A DNA stretch of 64,000 nt. Source: an uncultured Eubacteriales bacterium (GTDB lineage Bacteria; Bacillota; Clostridia; Oscillospirales; Oscillospiraceae). Position numbers and translations under genes: made by a program. The notes under the pieces are model-generated. The model had not been told where the DNA came from and did not search any database. It was given only the letters and a program-made list of their open reading frames with translations. This document shows, one piece after another, positions 1-8,733 of the stretch; position 1 is the first letter of the stretch, and each line of letters starts with the position of its first letter. The stretch lies in assembly GCA_949293985.1 (NCBI GenBank), contig CASFFN010000016.1, positions 48,256 to 112,255 of the forward strand. The letters run 5' to 3'.

Positions 1-91
1 CCTCGATCGCAACCACAATGGTCTTGTCCATCTTGTCGGAGATGACCTGACCAATTCTGGTTTTGCGGAATGCTCTTGTCGTCTCAGTCAT
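1..91 (-). CDS. rpsQ: 30S ribosomal protein S17, N-terminal part (runs off window)
   Basis: Only the first 30 codons are inside the window; the protein begins MTETTRAFRKTRIGQV and continues SDKMDKTIVVAIE, the conserved N-terminal beta strands of S17, a primary 16S rRNA binding protein of the small subunit. The ATG is preceded by a GAGGAGG ribosome binding site at about 97-107. It is the last visible gene of the S10 operon and follows rpmC by 13 bases, the usual L29-S17 order. The partial state comes from the window edge, not from a mutation. Confidence 0.93.
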   Translation of the reverse strand, partial: MTETTRAFRKTRIGQVISDKMDKTIVVAIE

Positions 92-104
92 TTACGCTTC
101 CTCC

Positions 105-308
105 TCAGACATTGGTCTCTTTCTCACGAATAATGGTCTTGATGCGGGCAATATCCTTCTTCACAGCGGCAATTCGCATGGGGTTGTCCAGCTGGTTTGT
201 GGCGTGCTGCATCCGCAGCATGAACAGGTCCTTCTTCAGCTCCTGGAGCTTCTCCTGGAGCTTGTCGGCGGACAGGCCACGGATCTGATTGAGTTCTTTT
301 GCCTTCAT
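105..308 (-). CDS. rpmC: 50S ribosomal protein L29
   Basis: 67-residue protein beginning [13 protein letters not shown], the typical length and start of L29, a helical-hairpin protein near the peptide exit tunnel of the large subunit. The open frame extends further upstream, but those codons overlap rplP in another frame; the ATG at 306-308 sits one base downstream of the rplP stop, so the two are translationally coupled. Order L16-L29-S17 is the universal one. Confidence 0.95.
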   Translation of the reverse strand: MKAKELNQIRGLSADKLQEKLQELKKDLFMLRMQHATNQLDNPMRIAAVKKDIARIKTIIREKETNV

Positions 309-309
309 C

Positions 310-741
310 TTATTCACCACCAATCTCAGTGTCGGCTTCCCGAGCAATAATCCGGGTCTTGATGGGCAGCTTGTGCTGAGCAAGACGCATAGCCTCCCGG
401 GCCACTTCCTCAGAAACGCCGCCGATCTCAAACATAACCTTCTGGTTCTTCACCACAGCGACCCAGCCTTCGGGAGCGCCCTTACCGGAACCCATACGGG
501 TACCCAGGCCCTTCTTGGAGTAAGGCTTGTCGGGGAAAATCTTGATCCAGACCTTACCGCCACGCTTGGTGTAACGGGTCATGGCAATACGGGCAGCCTC
601 GATCTGGTTGCCGGTGATCCAGCCGGGCTCCAGAGCCTGGATGCCGAATTCACCGTAGGTAACCTTGTTGCCGCGGGTGGCAGCGCCGGTCATACGGCCA
701 CGCTGAACCTTGCGGTACTTTACTCTTTTGGGCATCAGCAT
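310..741 (-). CDS. rplP: 50S ribosomal protein L16
   Basis: 143 residues starting [17 protein letters not shown], full length for bacterial L16. It binds 23S rRNA near the A site and central protuberance and helps tRNA accommodation. The conserved [12 protein letters not shown] stretch is present. Its ATG overlaps the stop codon of rpsC by one base, so translation is probably coupled. Confidence 0.96.
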   Translation of the reverse strand: MLMPKRVKYRKVQRGRMTGAATRGNKVTYGEFGIQALEPGWITGNQIEAARIAMTRYTKRGGKVWIKIFPDKPYSKKGLGTRMGSGKGAPEGWVAVVKNQKVMFEIGGVSEEVAREAMRLAQHKLPIKTRIIAREADTEIGGE

Positions 742-1508
742 TAGCGGTTGCCTCCTTCTCTGCGGTAGTTGGGTCTGTCGCCCTGACGGCGCTCACGGCG
801 CTCGCCATTGCGGCGGTCACCCTGGCGGCGCTCACGGCGCTCACGCTTTTCGGGCTCGGGAGCAGCGGCCCGCAGGGTGGTGTTGAGAACCTCGCCCTTG
901 TAGATCCACACCTTCACGCCGATGCGGCCGTAGGTGGTGGCAGCCTCAGCGAAGCCGTACTCGATGTCGGCCCGGATGGTCTGCAGGGGGATGGTGCCCT
1001 CGTGGTAGCTCTCGGAGCGGGCGATTTCAGCGCCGCCCAGACGGCCGGAGCAGGTGACCTTGATGCCCTTGGCACCCAGGCGGGTGGCCTGCTGCATGGC
1101 CTTCTTCATGGCCCGGCGGAAGGAGATACGCTTCTCCAGCTGCTGGGCAATGTTCTCGGCAACCAGCTGTGCGTTCAGGTCAGGGGAGCGGACCTCAACG
1201 ATGTTCAGGTTCACGCTCTTGCCCAGGCGGGCTTCCATGTCCTTGCGCAGGTTCTCGATCTCAGCGCCGGCCTTGCCGATGACAACGCCGGGGCGGGAGC
1301 AGTTGATGTTGATCTTGACCTTGCCATTGCTGCGCTCGATCTCGATCTTAGCTACGCCAGCGGCGTACAGCTTCTTCTTCAGATACTTACGGATGTTGTA
1401 ATCCTCGACGATCAGGTCACCGACCTTCTCTTCCCGGGCGTACCAACGGGAATCCCAGTCCTTGATTACGCCTACCCGCAGTCCATGGGGATTAACTTTC
1501 TGTCCCAT
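741..1508 (-). CDS. rpsC: 30S ribosomal protein S3
   Basis: 255 residues; starts [18 protein letters not shown], followed by the KH domain with GKAGAEI and the C-terminal S3 domain. S3 lines the mRNA entry channel and contributes to helicase activity. The core matches the family over about 220 residues. The last 35 or so residues are an extension dominated by Arg, Glu, Asp and Gly with near-repeats of [10 protein letters not shown], visible in the DNA as repeated cggcgctcacg units around 780-845. Such basic tails occur in some Clostridia; this one is long and repetitive. Confidence 0.96.
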   Translation of the reverse strand: MGQKVNPHGLRVGVIKDWDSRWYAREEKVGDLIVEDYNIRKYLKKKLYAAGVAKIEIERSNGKVKININCSRPGVVIGKAGAEIENLRKDMEARLGKSVNLNIVEVRSPDLNAQLVAENIAQQLEKRISFRRAMKKAMQQATRLGAKGIKVTCSGRLGGAEIARSESYHEGTIPLQTIRADIEYGFAEAATTYGRIGVKVWIYKGEVLNTTLRAAAPEPEKRERRERRQGDRRNGERRERRQGDRPNYRREGGNR

Positions 1509-1521
1509 AGCTACCTCCTGA

Positions 1522-1857
1522 TTAAGCCTTCTCGCTCACACCGATGGTGATGTGAGTGGTTCTCTTGAGAATACGAACGAAACCGCGTCTGGATGCGATT
1601 CTGCCCCGCTTCAGCACCGGGCCGGGGTTGGCCACCACAGTGGACACATACAGATTGTCGGCGTTCATGCCGTGGTTGTGCTCGGCGTTGGCAACCGCAC
1701 TCTTCAGCAGCTTGGCCATAGGCTCGCAAGCGGCCTTGGTGGTCTGGCTCAGGTATGCGGCAGCGGTCTTCACGTCCTTGCCCCGAATCATGTCGCAAAC
1801 CAGCTTCACCTTACGGGGAGACATCCGGACGTACTTTACATGTGCAAATGCTTCCAT
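1522..1857 (-). CDS. rplV: 50S ribosomal protein L22
   Basis: 111 residues beginning [20 protein letters not shown], the canonical L22 N-terminus. L22 has a globular domain and a long hairpin reaching the exit-tunnel constriction, where macrolide resistance mutations occur; the hairpin region ([13 protein letters not shown]) and THITIGV end are intact. It lies 13 bases before rpsC and 12 bases after rpsS, each with its own Shine-Dalgarno sequence. Confidence 0.95.
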   Translation of the reverse strand: MEAFAHVKYVRMSPRKVKLVCDMIRGKDVKTAAAYLSQTTKAACEPMAKLLKSAVANAEHNHGMNADNLYVSTVVANPGPVLKRGRIASRRGFVRILKRTTHITIGVSEKA

Positions 1858-1869
1858 TTCAGTACCTCC

Positions 1870-2148
1870 TTACTTGGAATTGGCGGTCTTGCTGCCGGAG
1901 TGGCCCCGGAAGGTGCGGGTGGGAACGAACTCACCCAGCTTGTGGCCTACCATATCCTCAGTGATATAAACAGGCACATGCTTCCGGCCGTCGTGGACAG
2001 CGATGGTATGACCGACAAAGGAGGGGAAGATGGTGGAAGCTCTGGACCAGGTCTTCAGGACCTTCTTCTCGCCTGCCTTATTCAGCTCCTCAACGCGCTT
2101 GTACAGCTCCGGAGCTACGAAAGGGCCCTTTTTGATACTTCTGCTCAT
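1870..2148 (-). CDS. rpsS: 30S ribosomal protein S19
   Basis: 92 residues starting [19 protein letters not shown], with the conserved [20 protein letters not shown] and [13 protein letters not shown] blocks. S19 sits in the head of the 30S subunit with S13 and contacts the A-site tRNA. The length is normal. It lies between rplB and rplV with short spacers as in all S10 operons. Confidence 0.96.
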   Translation of the reverse strand: MSRSIKKGPFVAPELYKRVEELNKAGEKKVLKTWSRASTIFPSFVGHTIAVHDGRKHVPVYITEDMVGHKLGEFVPTRTFRGHSGSKTANSK

Positions 2149-2160
2149 TTCATTTCCTCC

Positions 2161-2997
2161 TTACTTGCTGTTTCTGCGCTTGACGATGAACTTATTGGTG
2201 GGGTTCTTCGTCTTACGGGTCTTGTAACCCAGAGCGGGCTTGCCCCAAGGAGTCACAGGGCCGGGACGGCCAACGGGAGCGCGGCCCTCACCACCGCCGT
2301 GGGGGTGGTCATTGGGGTTCATAACGGAACCACGAACGGTGGGACGGATACCCATGTGACGGGTACGGCCGGCCTTGCCGATGTGGATGTTCTCGTGATC
2401 CAGGTTGCCAACCTGGCCGATGCAGGCAGTGCAGTTGGTGCGCACATACCGAACTTCGCCGGAGGGCAGACGAACCTGAGCCAGGTCCCCTTCCTTCGCC
2501 ATCAGCTGTGCAGCAGCGCCGGCGGAACGAACCAGCTGGGCGCCGCAGCCGGGCTGCAGCTCCACGTTGTGGATCACAGTACCAACAGGGATGTTGGCGA
2601 TGGGCAGGCAGTTGCCGGGCTTGATGTCGGCAGCCGGGGAGGAAACCACCTTGTCGCCGGCCTTCAGGCCGTAGGGAGCCAGAATGTAGCTCAGGGTGTT
2701 GTCCTCGTAACGAATCAGAGCGATGAAAGCGCTGCGGTTGGGATCGTACTCCAGACGCTCCACAGTAGCAGGCATATCCAGCTTCTGACGCTTGAAATCA
2801 ATGACGCGGTACTTCCGCTTGTTGCCGCCGCCGCGATGACGGACGGTGATGTGACCGTAGCTGTTGCGACCTGCGTTCTTCTTGAGGCTCTCAACCAGGC
2901 TACGCTCAGGTTTTGCCTTCTTGTCCACGCCTTCGAAGCCGGAAACAGTCATGTTACGCCGGGAAGGGGTGTAAGGCTTAAAAGTTTTAATAGCCAT
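2161..2997 (-). CDS. rplB: 50S ribosomal protein L2
   Basis: 278 residues beginning [19 protein letters not shown]2 is needed for subunit association and supports the peptidyl transferase centre; the C-terminal loop with [17 protein letters not shown] carries the conserved histidine region. Length and all conserved blocks are normal. It has a GGAGAGAAACG-type ribosome binding site just upstream at about 3000-3012. Confidence 0.97.
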   Translation of the reverse strand: MAIKTFKPYTPSRRNMTVSGFEGVDKKAKPERSLVESLKKNAGRNSYGHITVRHRGGGNKRKYRVIDFKRQKLDMPATVERLEYDPNRSAFIALIRYEDNTLSYILAPYGLKAGDKVVSSPAADIKPGNCLPIANIPVGTVIHNVELQPGCGAQLVRSAGAAAQLMAKEGDLAQVRLPSGEVRYVRTNCTACIGQVGNLDHENIHIGKAGRTRHMGIRPTVRGSVMNPNDHPHGGGEGRAPVGRPGPVTPWGKPALGYKTRKTKNPTNKFIVKRRNSK

Positions 2998-3026
2998 TTG
3001 CGTTTCTCTCCTTTATTGAGATTGGT

Positions 3027-3320
3027 TTAGACCATACCCTCGAAGAACTCGATGGTCTTGGAGTCAGCGGTCAGGGTAACCACTGCCTTCTTGTAGGCAG
3101 CCCGGCGGCCGGCAGGATATGCACCGGTGCGCTTTACCTTACCCTGCATACGGACGGTGTTGACCTTGGCGACCTTAACGCCGAAGATCTCCTCCACAGC
3201 AGCCTTGATCTGGGTCTTGTCGGCGTCGATGGCCACCTGGAAGACGTACTTCTTGTCGGCCACATCTGCCATGGACTGCTCGGTGATAACAGGACGAATG
3301 ATGATATCGTAAGCGTTCAT
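3027..3320 (-). CDS. rplW: 50S ribosomal protein L23
   Basis: 97 residues, [17 protein letters not shown], with the family VITEQS and [11 protein letters not shown] blocks. L23 lies at the tunnel exit and docks trigger factor and SRP. Its start overlaps the rplD stop by one base, indicating coupled translation. Confidence 0.95.
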   Translation of the reverse strand: MNAYDIIIRPVITEQSMADVADKKYVFQVAIDADKTQIKAAVEEIFGVKVAKVNTVRMQGKVKRTGAYPAGRRAAYKKAVVTLTADSKTIEFFEGMV

Positions 3321-3940
3321 TATGCGAATACCTCCTCGATCTTAGCCAGAGCAGCCTTGTCAAGAACCAGCTGCTTGGCGTTTACGATGTCGTAAACATT
3401 GATCAGGTTAGCGAAGGTAACCTGGCAGCCGGGGATGTTGCGGCCGGACTTCACCACATTGGTGTCAGCCTCGGCAGTCACAACCAGAGCCTTGCCGGTG
3501 ACGTTCACAGCCTTCAGGAAAGCAGCGAATTCCTTGGTCTTGGGAGCGTCCACCTGGATGGCGTCGATGACCACGATGTTCTGCTGGGCAGCCTTGTCGC
3601 TCAGAGCGGACTTGAGGGCCAGCCGGCGAACCTTCTTGTTCAGGGTGTAGCTGTAATCCCGGGGCTTGGGAGCGAACACGATACCGCCGTGGGTCCACTG
3701 AGGCGCACGGGTGCTGCCCTGACGGGCCCGGCCGGTGCCCTTCTGTCTCCAGGGCTTTCTGCCGCCGCCGGAAACCTCAGCGCGGGTCAGAGCGGACTGA
3801 GTGCCCTGACGCTTGTTGGCCAGGTGGTTCTTGACCACATCATGGACAACAGACTCGTTGGGAGTAATGCCGAAAACAGCTTCGGACAGTTCGATCTCGC
3901 CAACCTGCTCGCCGGACATATTGTAAACCTTCGTAAGCAT
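3320..3940 (-). CDS. rplD: 50S ribosomal protein L4
   Basis: 206 residues with the L4 signature [19 protein letters not shown] followed by [18 protein letters not shown]4 has a globular domain and an arm lining the exit tunnel. In several bacteria it also represses its own operon by binding the S10 leader, which matters here because a long leader precedes rpsJ. Length is normal. Confidence 0.96.
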   Translation of the reverse strand: MLTKVYNMSGEQVGEIELSEAVFGITPNESVVHDVVKNHLANKRQGTQSALTRAEVSGGGRKPWRQKGTGRARQGSTRAPQWTHGGIVFAPKPRDYSYTLNKKVRRLALKSALSDKAAQQNIVVIDAIQVDAPKTKEFAAFLKAVNVTGKALVVTAEADTNVVKSGRNIPGCQVTFANLINVYDIVNAKQLVLDKAALAKIEEVFA

Positions 3941-3959
3941 GATTTAAGATCTCCTTTCC

Positions 3960-4679
3960 TTAGCCTCTTGCAGAAGCCTTCTGGGGATTTCTGCCGGAAG
4001 CCTTCTGCGGGTTCTTGCTGATACCGGTATCAGCCTGCTTGACCTTGTTGTTCTTCACGGTGTTGCGGATGTAGACCAGACCGCCCTTGGGGCCGGGGAT
4101 GGCGCCCTTGATAACGATCATGTTCAGCTCTGCATCCACCTTAACAACTTCCAGGTTCTCGATGGTCACCTGCTCATTGCCCATCTGACCGGCGCCGATC
4201 TTGCCGGGGAAGATACGGGACTGATGAGAGGAAGCGCCCATGGAGCCTGCGTGACGGTGGACAGGGCCGCCGCCGTGGGTCATGTCGATCCGGTGCGCGC
4301 CGTGGCGCTTGATAACACCCTGGTAGCCATGGCCCTTGGTGATGCCGGTGACGTCGATCATGTCTCCGGCAGCGAAGGTGTCAGCCTTCACTTCGTCGCC
4401 GACATTCATGCCGGCAGCACCTTCCAGCTTGAACTCCTTCAGGTGCTTCTTGGCAGCTACGCCAGCCTTCTTCAGGTGGCCTGCCTCGGGCTTGCTGAGC
4501 TTGGACTCCTTGATGTCCTCAAAGCCCAGCTGAACGGCCTCATAGCCGTCGGTTTCCACAGTCTTCTTCTGGGTAACGGTGCAGGGACCGGCTTCCACGA
4601 CGGTTACCGGGATTACCTTGCCGTTCTCATCGAAGATCTGGGTCATGCCCACTTTCTTGCCGATGATAGCTTTTTGCAT
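3960..4679 (-). CDS. rplC: 50S ribosomal protein L3
   Basis: 239 residues beginning [16 protein letters not shown], including the loop [20 protein letters not shown] that reaches toward the peptidyl transferase centre. The C-terminus is longer than the classical protein of about 210 residues and ends in two near-copies of NPQKASGR, a basic tail. It has a good ribosome binding site (AAAAGGAG) and follows rpsJ after a 125-base spacer with no recognised element. Confidence 0.96.
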   Translation of the reverse strand: MQKAIIGKKVGMTQIFDENGKVIPVTVVEAGPCTVTQKKTVETDGYEAVQLGFEDIKESKLSKPEAGHLKKAGVAAKKHLKEFKLEGAAGMNVGDEVKADTFAAGDMIDVTGITKGHGYQGVIKRHGAHRIDMTHGGGPVHRHAGSMGASSHQSRIFPGKIGAGQMGNEQVTIENLEVVKVDAELNMIVIKGAIPGPKGGLVYIRNTVKNNKVKQADTGISKNPQKASGRNPQKASARG

Positions 4680-4804
4680 TTTGGTTTTCTCCTTTTCGTA
4701 GGTTATTGGTTGACGAAAGCATTGGGACTTTCTGCCAACATGACCCGTCCGCCCGATGCCAGACAGTGCGGGCAGCGGTAATTCCTATATAGAATGTATA
4801 GGGA

Positions 4805-5116
4805 TTACAGCTTTATCTCTATCTCAACGCCAGCGGGAAGATCCAGGCTCATGAGAGCCTCAACGGTCTTCTGGTTGGGGTTGAGGATATCGATCAATCT
4901 CTTGTGGGTTCTGCGCTCGAACTGCTCACGGCTGTCCTTGTACTTGTGAACAGCCCGAAGGATGGTAACTACTTCCTTCTTGGTGGGCAGAGGGATGGGG
5001 CCGGAGACAGCGGCGCCGTTGCGCTTGGCGGTCTCTACGATCTTAGCCGCGCTGGAGTCGATGAGCTGATGATCATAGGCCTTCAGCCGGATACGGATCA
5101 TTTCCTGGTTTGCCAT
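4805..5116 (-). CDS. rpsJ: 30S ribosomal protein S10 (NusE), first gene of the operon
   Basis: 103 residues, [20 protein letters not shown], typical S10. Besides its role in the 30S head it is NusE, which pairs with NusB in antitermination. A strong Shine-Dalgarno (AAGGAGGAAACACAACA) precedes the ATG. As the first gene it is separated from its promoter by an unusually long leader, listed separately. Confidence 0.97.
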   Translation of the reverse strand: MANQEMIRIRLKAYDHQLIDSSAAKIVETAKRNGAAVSGPIPLPTKKEVVTILRAVHKYKDSREQFERRTHKRLIDILNPNQKTVEALMSLDLPAGVEIEIKL

Positions 5117-5385
5117 TGTTGTGTTTCCTCCTTGAAAATCGTACTCAGTTTCGTGGTGCCTGGGTACGGTCGAACCATTTGTTCACGCCGCCGTGCGTAT
5201 CATTCCAGGCCAAGAAAAATGGCCGACGCAAGGCCGACCTTTTCCCGTCCCGGCGATATACGCCAGCGTAAACAGGACAGTTCAGCCGCCCGATGACCGG
5301 ACATACTCCGCAGAAGTTACCGGCTTTCGCCGCAATCTCCTGCATCATCGCAGTGCGTGCGCAATTTCCCTACGCGCGCTCAAGT
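5117..5385 (-). promoter_or_regulatory. Long 5' leader of the S10 operon
   Basis: About 260 nt separate the promoter -10 box from the rpsJ start. No convincing coding sequence was found on the minus strand; the region is GC-rich with short direct and inverted repeats (GGCCGAC twice around 5220-5240, a GGCCA/TGGCC pair around a T-rich loop at 5207-5225). Long leaders before rpsJ commonly carry an L4-responsive attenuator. No known leader motif was matched base by base here, so the regulatory role is inferred from position and length. Confidence 0.45.
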
Positions 5386-5414
5386 ATCATACCATTCTTT
5401 TTCCCTTTTGTCAA
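5386..5414 (-). promoter_or_regulatory. Sigma-A promoter of the S10 operon
   Basis: On the minus strand a perfect -35 TTGACA (5409-5414) is followed after exactly 17 bases by TATGAT (5386-5391). This is one of the best promoter matches in the window, fitting for a ribosomal protein operon. Confidence 0.88.
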
Positions 5415-5470
5415 GAATAATTTCAGAACTTTTTACAAAATTTTCTTGGATTTTTTGTAGAATTCCCAGA

Positions 5471-5508
5471 AAATCCGGCCTGTCCTCCCAGGCGGGAGAA
5501 CAGGCCGG
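5471..5508 (-). terminator. Intrinsic terminator after the DUF1846 gene
   Basis: Minus-strand hairpin with a 15-base stem (CCGGCCTGTTCTCCC paired with GGGAGGACAGGCCGG, one mismatch) followed by ATTTTCT. It lies just past the stop at 5517 and separates this gene from the S10 promoter. Confidence 0.8.
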
Positions 5509-5516
5509 CGAAACGC

Positions 5517-6980
5517 TCAGCCCTTGAACCGGGGCTCGCAGGTAAGGTTTGCGCCCAGGCGCTTAAACACCTGCTCGTCCACCTCCGAAAGAATCACGGA
5601 GGAGTGGATTTCACAGCCCCTCAGCTTGTCCAGCTGCTCCATGGCGGCCTCCGCCTTAGGGTCGGTGGCGGCGCAGATGGACAGGGCGATAAGTACCTCA
5701 TCGGTGTGCAGCCGGGGGTTCCGGTTCCCCAGGTGGTCCACCTTCAGGTGCTGAATGGGATCGATCACCTCCGGGGCGATGAGGTGCACCCCGTCCTCCA
5801 GCCCGGCCAGGGCTTTCAGCGCGTTAAGCAGCAGCGCGGCGCAGGCGCCCAGGAGCTTGGAAGTTTTGCCGGTGAGAACCCGGCCATCCGGCAGCTCCAT
5901 GGCGGCGGCGGGCTTGCCGGTCTCCTCCGCTCTTTGCAGCGCCGCCGCCACCACCGGCCGGTCCCCCGGGGTGACATCCGCCTTTTTCATCAGCAGCTCC
6001 AGCTTCATAATCTGGCTTTCCGTGGCCTTGCCCCGTTTCTGGTCGCACAGGGCGGTATAGTACCGCCGGACGATCTCCTGCCGGGAGGCTTCACACACCA
6101 CGGCGTCGTCGGTAATGCAGTTGCCCACCATGTTCACCCCCATATCCGTGGGGGACTTGTAGGGGCACTCACCCAGAATCTTCTCGAACATGGCCACCAG
6201 AACCGGGAAAGCCTCCACATCCCGGTTGTAGTTCACGGTGGTCTCCCCGTAAGCCTCCAGATGGAAGGGGTCGATCATGTTCACATCGTTCAAATCCGCG
6301 GTGGCCGCCTCGTAGGCCAGGTTCACCGGGTGGTTCAGGGGCAGGTTCCAGATGGGAAAAGTCTCAAACTTGGCGTAGCCCGCCCGAATCCCCCGCTTGT
6401 GCTCGTGGTACAGCTGGCTCAGGCAGGTGGCCAGCTTGCCGCTGCCCGGGCCGGGGGCGGTGACCACCACCAGCTCCCGGGAAGTTTCGATGTAGTCGTT
6501 TTTGCCATAGCCCTCGTCGCTGACGATGTGGGCGATGTTGGAGGGATAGCCGGGAATGTCATAGTGGTGGTACACCCGAACCCCCAGTCCTTCCAGTCTG
6601 GCCTGGAACGCCCGCACCAGAGGCTGGTCGTTGTAAAGGGTCAGCACCACGCTGCTCACATACAGCCCCAAATCCCGGAACACCTGAATCAGGCGAATCA
6701 CATCCCGGTCGTAGGTGATGCCCAAATCCCCCCGAACCTTACTCTTTTCGATGTCGTCCGCGTTGATGGCAATGACCATCTCCACCTGGTCTTTCAGCTG
6801 CAAAAGCATTTGCAGCTTGCTGTCCGGCTGAAAGCCCGGCAGCACCCGGGAGGCGTGGTAGTCGTCATAGAGCTTGCCGCCGAATTCCAGGTAGAGCTTG
6901 CCGCCGAATTTGGCAATCCGCTCCCGAATGTGGGCAGACTGCGTTCTGATATATTTGTCGTTATCGTAACCCGTTTTCAT
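5517..6980 (-). CDS. DUF1846 domain-containing protein
   Basis: 487 residues from the ATG at 6980 ([20 protein letters not shown]), chosen because AGGAAGG lies about 10 bases upstream; an in-frame ATG at 7010 lacks a ribosome binding site. The protein has the features of the DUF1846 family: [18 protein letters not shown] near the N-terminus, the block [19 protein letters not shown], and a C-terminal segment on counting of related items. Members are widespread in Firmicutes, soluble and of unknown function; the GPGSGK stretch resembles a P-loop but nucleotide binding is unproven. It is monocistronic, with a terminator at 5471-5508 and divergent transcription upstream. Confidence 0.88.
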   Translation of the reverse strand: MKTGYDNDKYIRTQSAHIRERIAKFGGKLYLEFGGKLYDDYHASRVLPGFQPDSKLQMLLQLKDQVEMVIAINADDIEKSKVRGDLGITYDRDVIRLIQVFRDLGLYVSSVVLTLYNDQPLVRAFQARLEGLGVRVYHHYDIPGYPSNIAHIVSDEGYGKNDYIETSRELVVVTAPGPGSGKLATCLSQLYHEHKRGIRAGYAKFETFPIWNLPLNHPVNLAYEAATADLNDVNMIDPFHLEAYGETTVNYNRDVEAFPVLVAMFEKILGECPYKSPTDMGVNMVGNCITDDAVVCEASRQEIVRRYYTALCDQKRGKATESQIMKLELLMKKADVTPGDRPVVAAALQRAEETGKPAAAMELPDGRVLTGKTSKLLGACAALLLNALKALAGLEDGVHLIAPEVIDPIQHLKVDHLGNRNPRLHTDEVLIALSICAATDPKAEAAMEQLDKLRGCEIHSSVILSEVDEQVFKRLGANLTCEPRFKG

Positions 6981-7082
6981 CCCAGACCAACCTTCCTGCC
7001 TAAAAATCAAAATACCTGTTTATTTTATAAAAAAACCGGAAAAATAGCAAGACCTTTTCCTAAAAACTTTCCCGGTAAAATA

Positions 7083-7111
7083 TTGACACTTTTGGGTATC
7101 TTTATTATAAT
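7083..7111 (+). promoter_or_regulatory. Sigma-A promoter of the DUF1292 gene
   Basis: TTGACA at 7083-7088, a 17-base spacer and TATAAT at 7106-7111, a consensus promoter. Transcription would start near 7118, so the translation start must be downstream, at 7139. Confidence 0.9.
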
Positions 7112-7138
7112 GTGAAAAAACGACAGGAGTTGAAAGTT

Positions 7139-7432
7139 ATGGAAAAGGAAGAACTGCTGCCCCAGGAGGAGGAGACCTCCATCATCACCCTCACCGACGA
7201 GAACGGTGAAAATGTGGACTTTGAATATTTGGATTGCATCCCCTACGAGGGCAAAGAGTATCTGGTGCTGATTCCCGCCGACGAGGAGTCCTCGGAGATT
7301 GTGATTCTGGAAATCCGCCCGGTGGACGAGGAGAACGAAACCTACTGCGCCGTGGAGGACGAGACGATTCTGAATACCGTCTACGGCATCTTCAAGGATC
7401 GCTACAAAGACATCCTGGACTTCGCCGACTAA
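7139..7432 (+). CDS. DUF1292 domain-containing protein (YrzB-like)
   Basis: 97 residues, very acidic (MEKEELLPQEEETSIITL). The frame opens at a GTG at 7112, but that overlaps the -10 box; the ATG at 7139 has CAGGAG about 9 bases upstream and is the real start. The pattern TLTDENGENVDFEYLDCI followed by EGKEYLVLIP matches DUF1292, a family of small conserved Firmicutes proteins (B. subtilis YrzB) often found near yrrK/yrrL and alaS. Those neighbours are absent here. Function unknown; probably soluble and cytoplasmic. Confidence 0.85.
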   Translation: MEKEELLPQEEETSIITLTDENGENVDFEYLDCIPYEGKEYLVLIPADEESSEIVILEIRPVDEENETYCAVEDETILNTVYGIFKDRYKDILDFAD

Positions 7433-7436
7433 CCGG

Positions 7437-7560
7437 GCGGCGGCCAGTGGCCGCGGGCAATGCGCACGGGAATCTTTTGCGAATCGTTACTGCCCCTCCT
7501 GTGCCCGGTATCGTTCCTGCGGTGCAGGGTTGGGTATCGACAACCACTTGCAAGTACCAT
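7437..7560 (+). repeat. Dispersed repeat A, copy 1
   Basis: Intergenic DNA with gcgggcaatgcgcacggg, a variable middle, tcgttactgcccctcctg and cccggtatcgtt. The same ordered blocks recur at about 9664, 14637 (inverted), 25561 and 52462 (inverted). The block is non-coding and rich in short GC palindromes. Copy 1 runs into the centre of repeat B (cttgcaagtaccatccccaa). Confidence 0.65.
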
Positions 7561-7578
7561 CCCCAAAGCAAACCGTTA

Positions 7579-7725
7579 GGGAAGCTCTGATTAAATCGGC
7601 AAGAGCTGGCAGCGAGAGATTTTTCGTCAGACAAAAGAATGGAAAACCGGGGAATACTTTGTGTATTTCCGGTGATGGCGAAAAAGATCCGCTGTCCAGC
7701 CGAAGGCGATTTATTCAGAGTTTCC
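7579..7725. mobile_element. MITE-like element, copy 1, inserted in repeat B
   Basis: 147-bp non-coding element. Left end GGGAAGCTCTGATTAAA and right end TTTATTCAGAGTTTCC are near-perfect inverted repeats. TTA flanks it on both sides (7576-7578 and 7726-7728). Other copies lie at 12904-13064 and 38213. The flanking DNA joins without the element into the sequence caaaccgTCAgcttac seen uninterrupted at about 21146-21160, so this copy is inserted into repeat B with a 3-bp TNA duplication. It has no transposase of its own and would depend on one elsewhere. Confidence 0.8.
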
Positions 7726-7728
7726 TTA

Positions 7729-7800
7729 GCTTACCGCCCGCTTGCTCCCTCAGTCACGGCTTGCGCCGTGCCAGCTCCCTCCCGGAGGGAGCTATTGGAG
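7729..7800 (+). repeat. Palindromic repeat B, right half
   Basis: Contains gctccctcagtcacggc, gccgtgccagctccctc and the palindrome ctccctcccggagggag. The same half unit occurs at 21152-21218 and 25917-25985, where its inverted partner lies upstream. Here the left half is missing and the MITE sits just before it. Confidence 0.7.
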
Positions 7801-7812
7801 GCAGCCCAATTC

Positions 7813-7853
7813 CAAAAAACACCGCCCTGCTTGAAAAAGACAAGCAGGGCGGT
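7813..7853 (-). terminator. Terminator of the ArsC-family/acyltransferase/DegV genes
   Basis: On the minus strand ACCGCCCTGCTTG pairs with CAAGCAGGGCGGT around a short loop, then GTTTTTTGG. It follows the stop codon at 7861 by 8 bases. Confidence 0.85.
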
Positions 7854-7860
7854 TATGTTT

Positions 7861-8214
7861 TCAGCCTTTCAGGGTCTTTTCCCAGTCGGCTTCCCGGAAG
7901 CCCACCAGGGCGAAATCGTCACCCACCAGCAGGGGGCGCTTTACCAGCATACCGTCGGAGGCCAGCAGCGCCAGCTGCGCCTCCCGGCTCATGTCCGGCA
8001 GGCGGTTTTTCAGGTCCAGGGCACGATATTGCAAGCCGCTGGTATTGAAGAACCGTTTCAGGGGCAGGCCGCTTTTCTCCTGCCAGCGGCTCAGCTCCTC
8101 GGCTGTGGGATTTTCCTGCTGAATATCCCGGAGGCGGTAGGAAATGCCCTTCTCATCCAGCCACTTTTTGGCCTTCTGGCAGGTGCTGCACTTGGGGTAG
8201 CAGATAAATTCCAT
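7861..8214 (-). CDS. ArsC/Spx-family thioredoxin-fold protein
   Basis: 117 residues from the ATG at 8214 (MEFICYPKCSTCQKAKKWLD), preferred over an in-frame start 6 codons upstream because AAAGGAG lies 8 bases before it. The CSTC motif at residues 9-12 is a CxxC redox pair as in Spx/MgsR-type members of the ArsC family, and the block RDIQQENPTAEEL then PLKRFFNTSG and KRPLLVGDDFALVGFREADW matches the YffB/Spx subgroup. It could be a glutathione- or thiol-dependent reductase or an RNA-polymerase-binding regulator; the sequence does not decide. It lies 14 bases after the acyltransferase-like gene and may share its transcript. Confidence 0.85.
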   Translation of the reverse strand: MEFICYPKCSTCQKAKKWLDEKGISYRLRDIQQENPTAEELSRWQEKSGLPLKRFFNTSGLQYRALDLKNRLPDMSREAQLALLASDGMLVKRPLLVGDDFALVGFREADWEKTLKG

Positions 8215-8228
8215 GACAAATACTCCTT

Positions 8229-8726
8229 TCACTCCGCCTGGCAGATGTTTTCCTGCTCCAGAGCGGCACGGCCGCCGGTTTTCTCCAGGAGCCGGGCAAG
8301 CCTCGGGCGGTTATACCGCTGGATGAGGATGAAGGGCAGGTTTCCCAGAATATTGAGAAACACCACCGCCAGGCCGCCCACGGTGGGCCAGAGGGTCAGG
8401 CAGTGGAGTCCCGCCACGCAAAGGAGCCAGTGGGTCAGCTCCGCCACGCAGGTCTCCCGGAGCATCTGGGGCAGCTGTTTTTGGTAGTCCCCGGCGATTT
8501 TTTTCGCGGGCATGGTGCCCGGGAGAATCCGGCTCATGTCCGGCAGTTTCTTCTGCCAGTACCGGATTCCCAGTTTTTCATAGAGCTTTCCCTGCCGTTC
8601 AAATCCGTAGGCGCCGAAGGGGGCTTTGTCCCAGCGGAACCAGGACTTGGGGACAATCCGCCCCAGCACAAAGGAAACGCCGCCAATCAGGGCGATGTAG
8701 CAGGCACAGCTTAATAGATGTATCAT
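8229..8726 (-). CDS. Glycosyl-4,4'-diaponeurosporenoate acyltransferase-like membrane protein
   Basis: 165 residues. An N-terminal membrane segment (about 2-22) is followed by FRWDKAPFGAYGFERQGKLY and the pattern YWQKKLPDM, characteristic of the CrtO-type acyltransferase family, and a second hydrophobic hairpin (about 98-132). In staphylococci this family finishes staphyloxanthin, but many gut Firmicutes carry homologues without carotenoid genes, as here, so the true substrate is unknown. It lies 8 bases downstream of the DegV gene. Confidence 0.65.
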   Translation of the reverse strand: MIHLLSCACYIALIGGVSFVLGRIVPKSWFRWDKAPFGAYGFERQGKLYEKLGIRYWQKKLPDMSRILPGTMPAKKIAGDYQKQLPQMLRETCVAELTHWLLCVAGLHCLTLWPTVGGLAVVFLNILGNLPFILIQRYNRPRLARLLEKTGGRAALEQENICQAE

Positions 8727-8733
8727 ATCTTTC

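Noticed and set aside
1552..3030. 492-codon open frame opposite rplV, rpsS and rplB
   Set aside because: Covers three certain ribosomal genes in antisense; no independent support.
5604..7115. 503-codon open frame opposite the DUF1846 gene
   Set aside because: Antisense shadow, low-complexity His/Gln/Val/Gly composition.
7437..7800. Tandem palindromes considered as a CRISPR array
   Set aside because: Repeats are of three different kinds, not evenly spaced and without unique spacers; they are dispersed repeats and a MITE.
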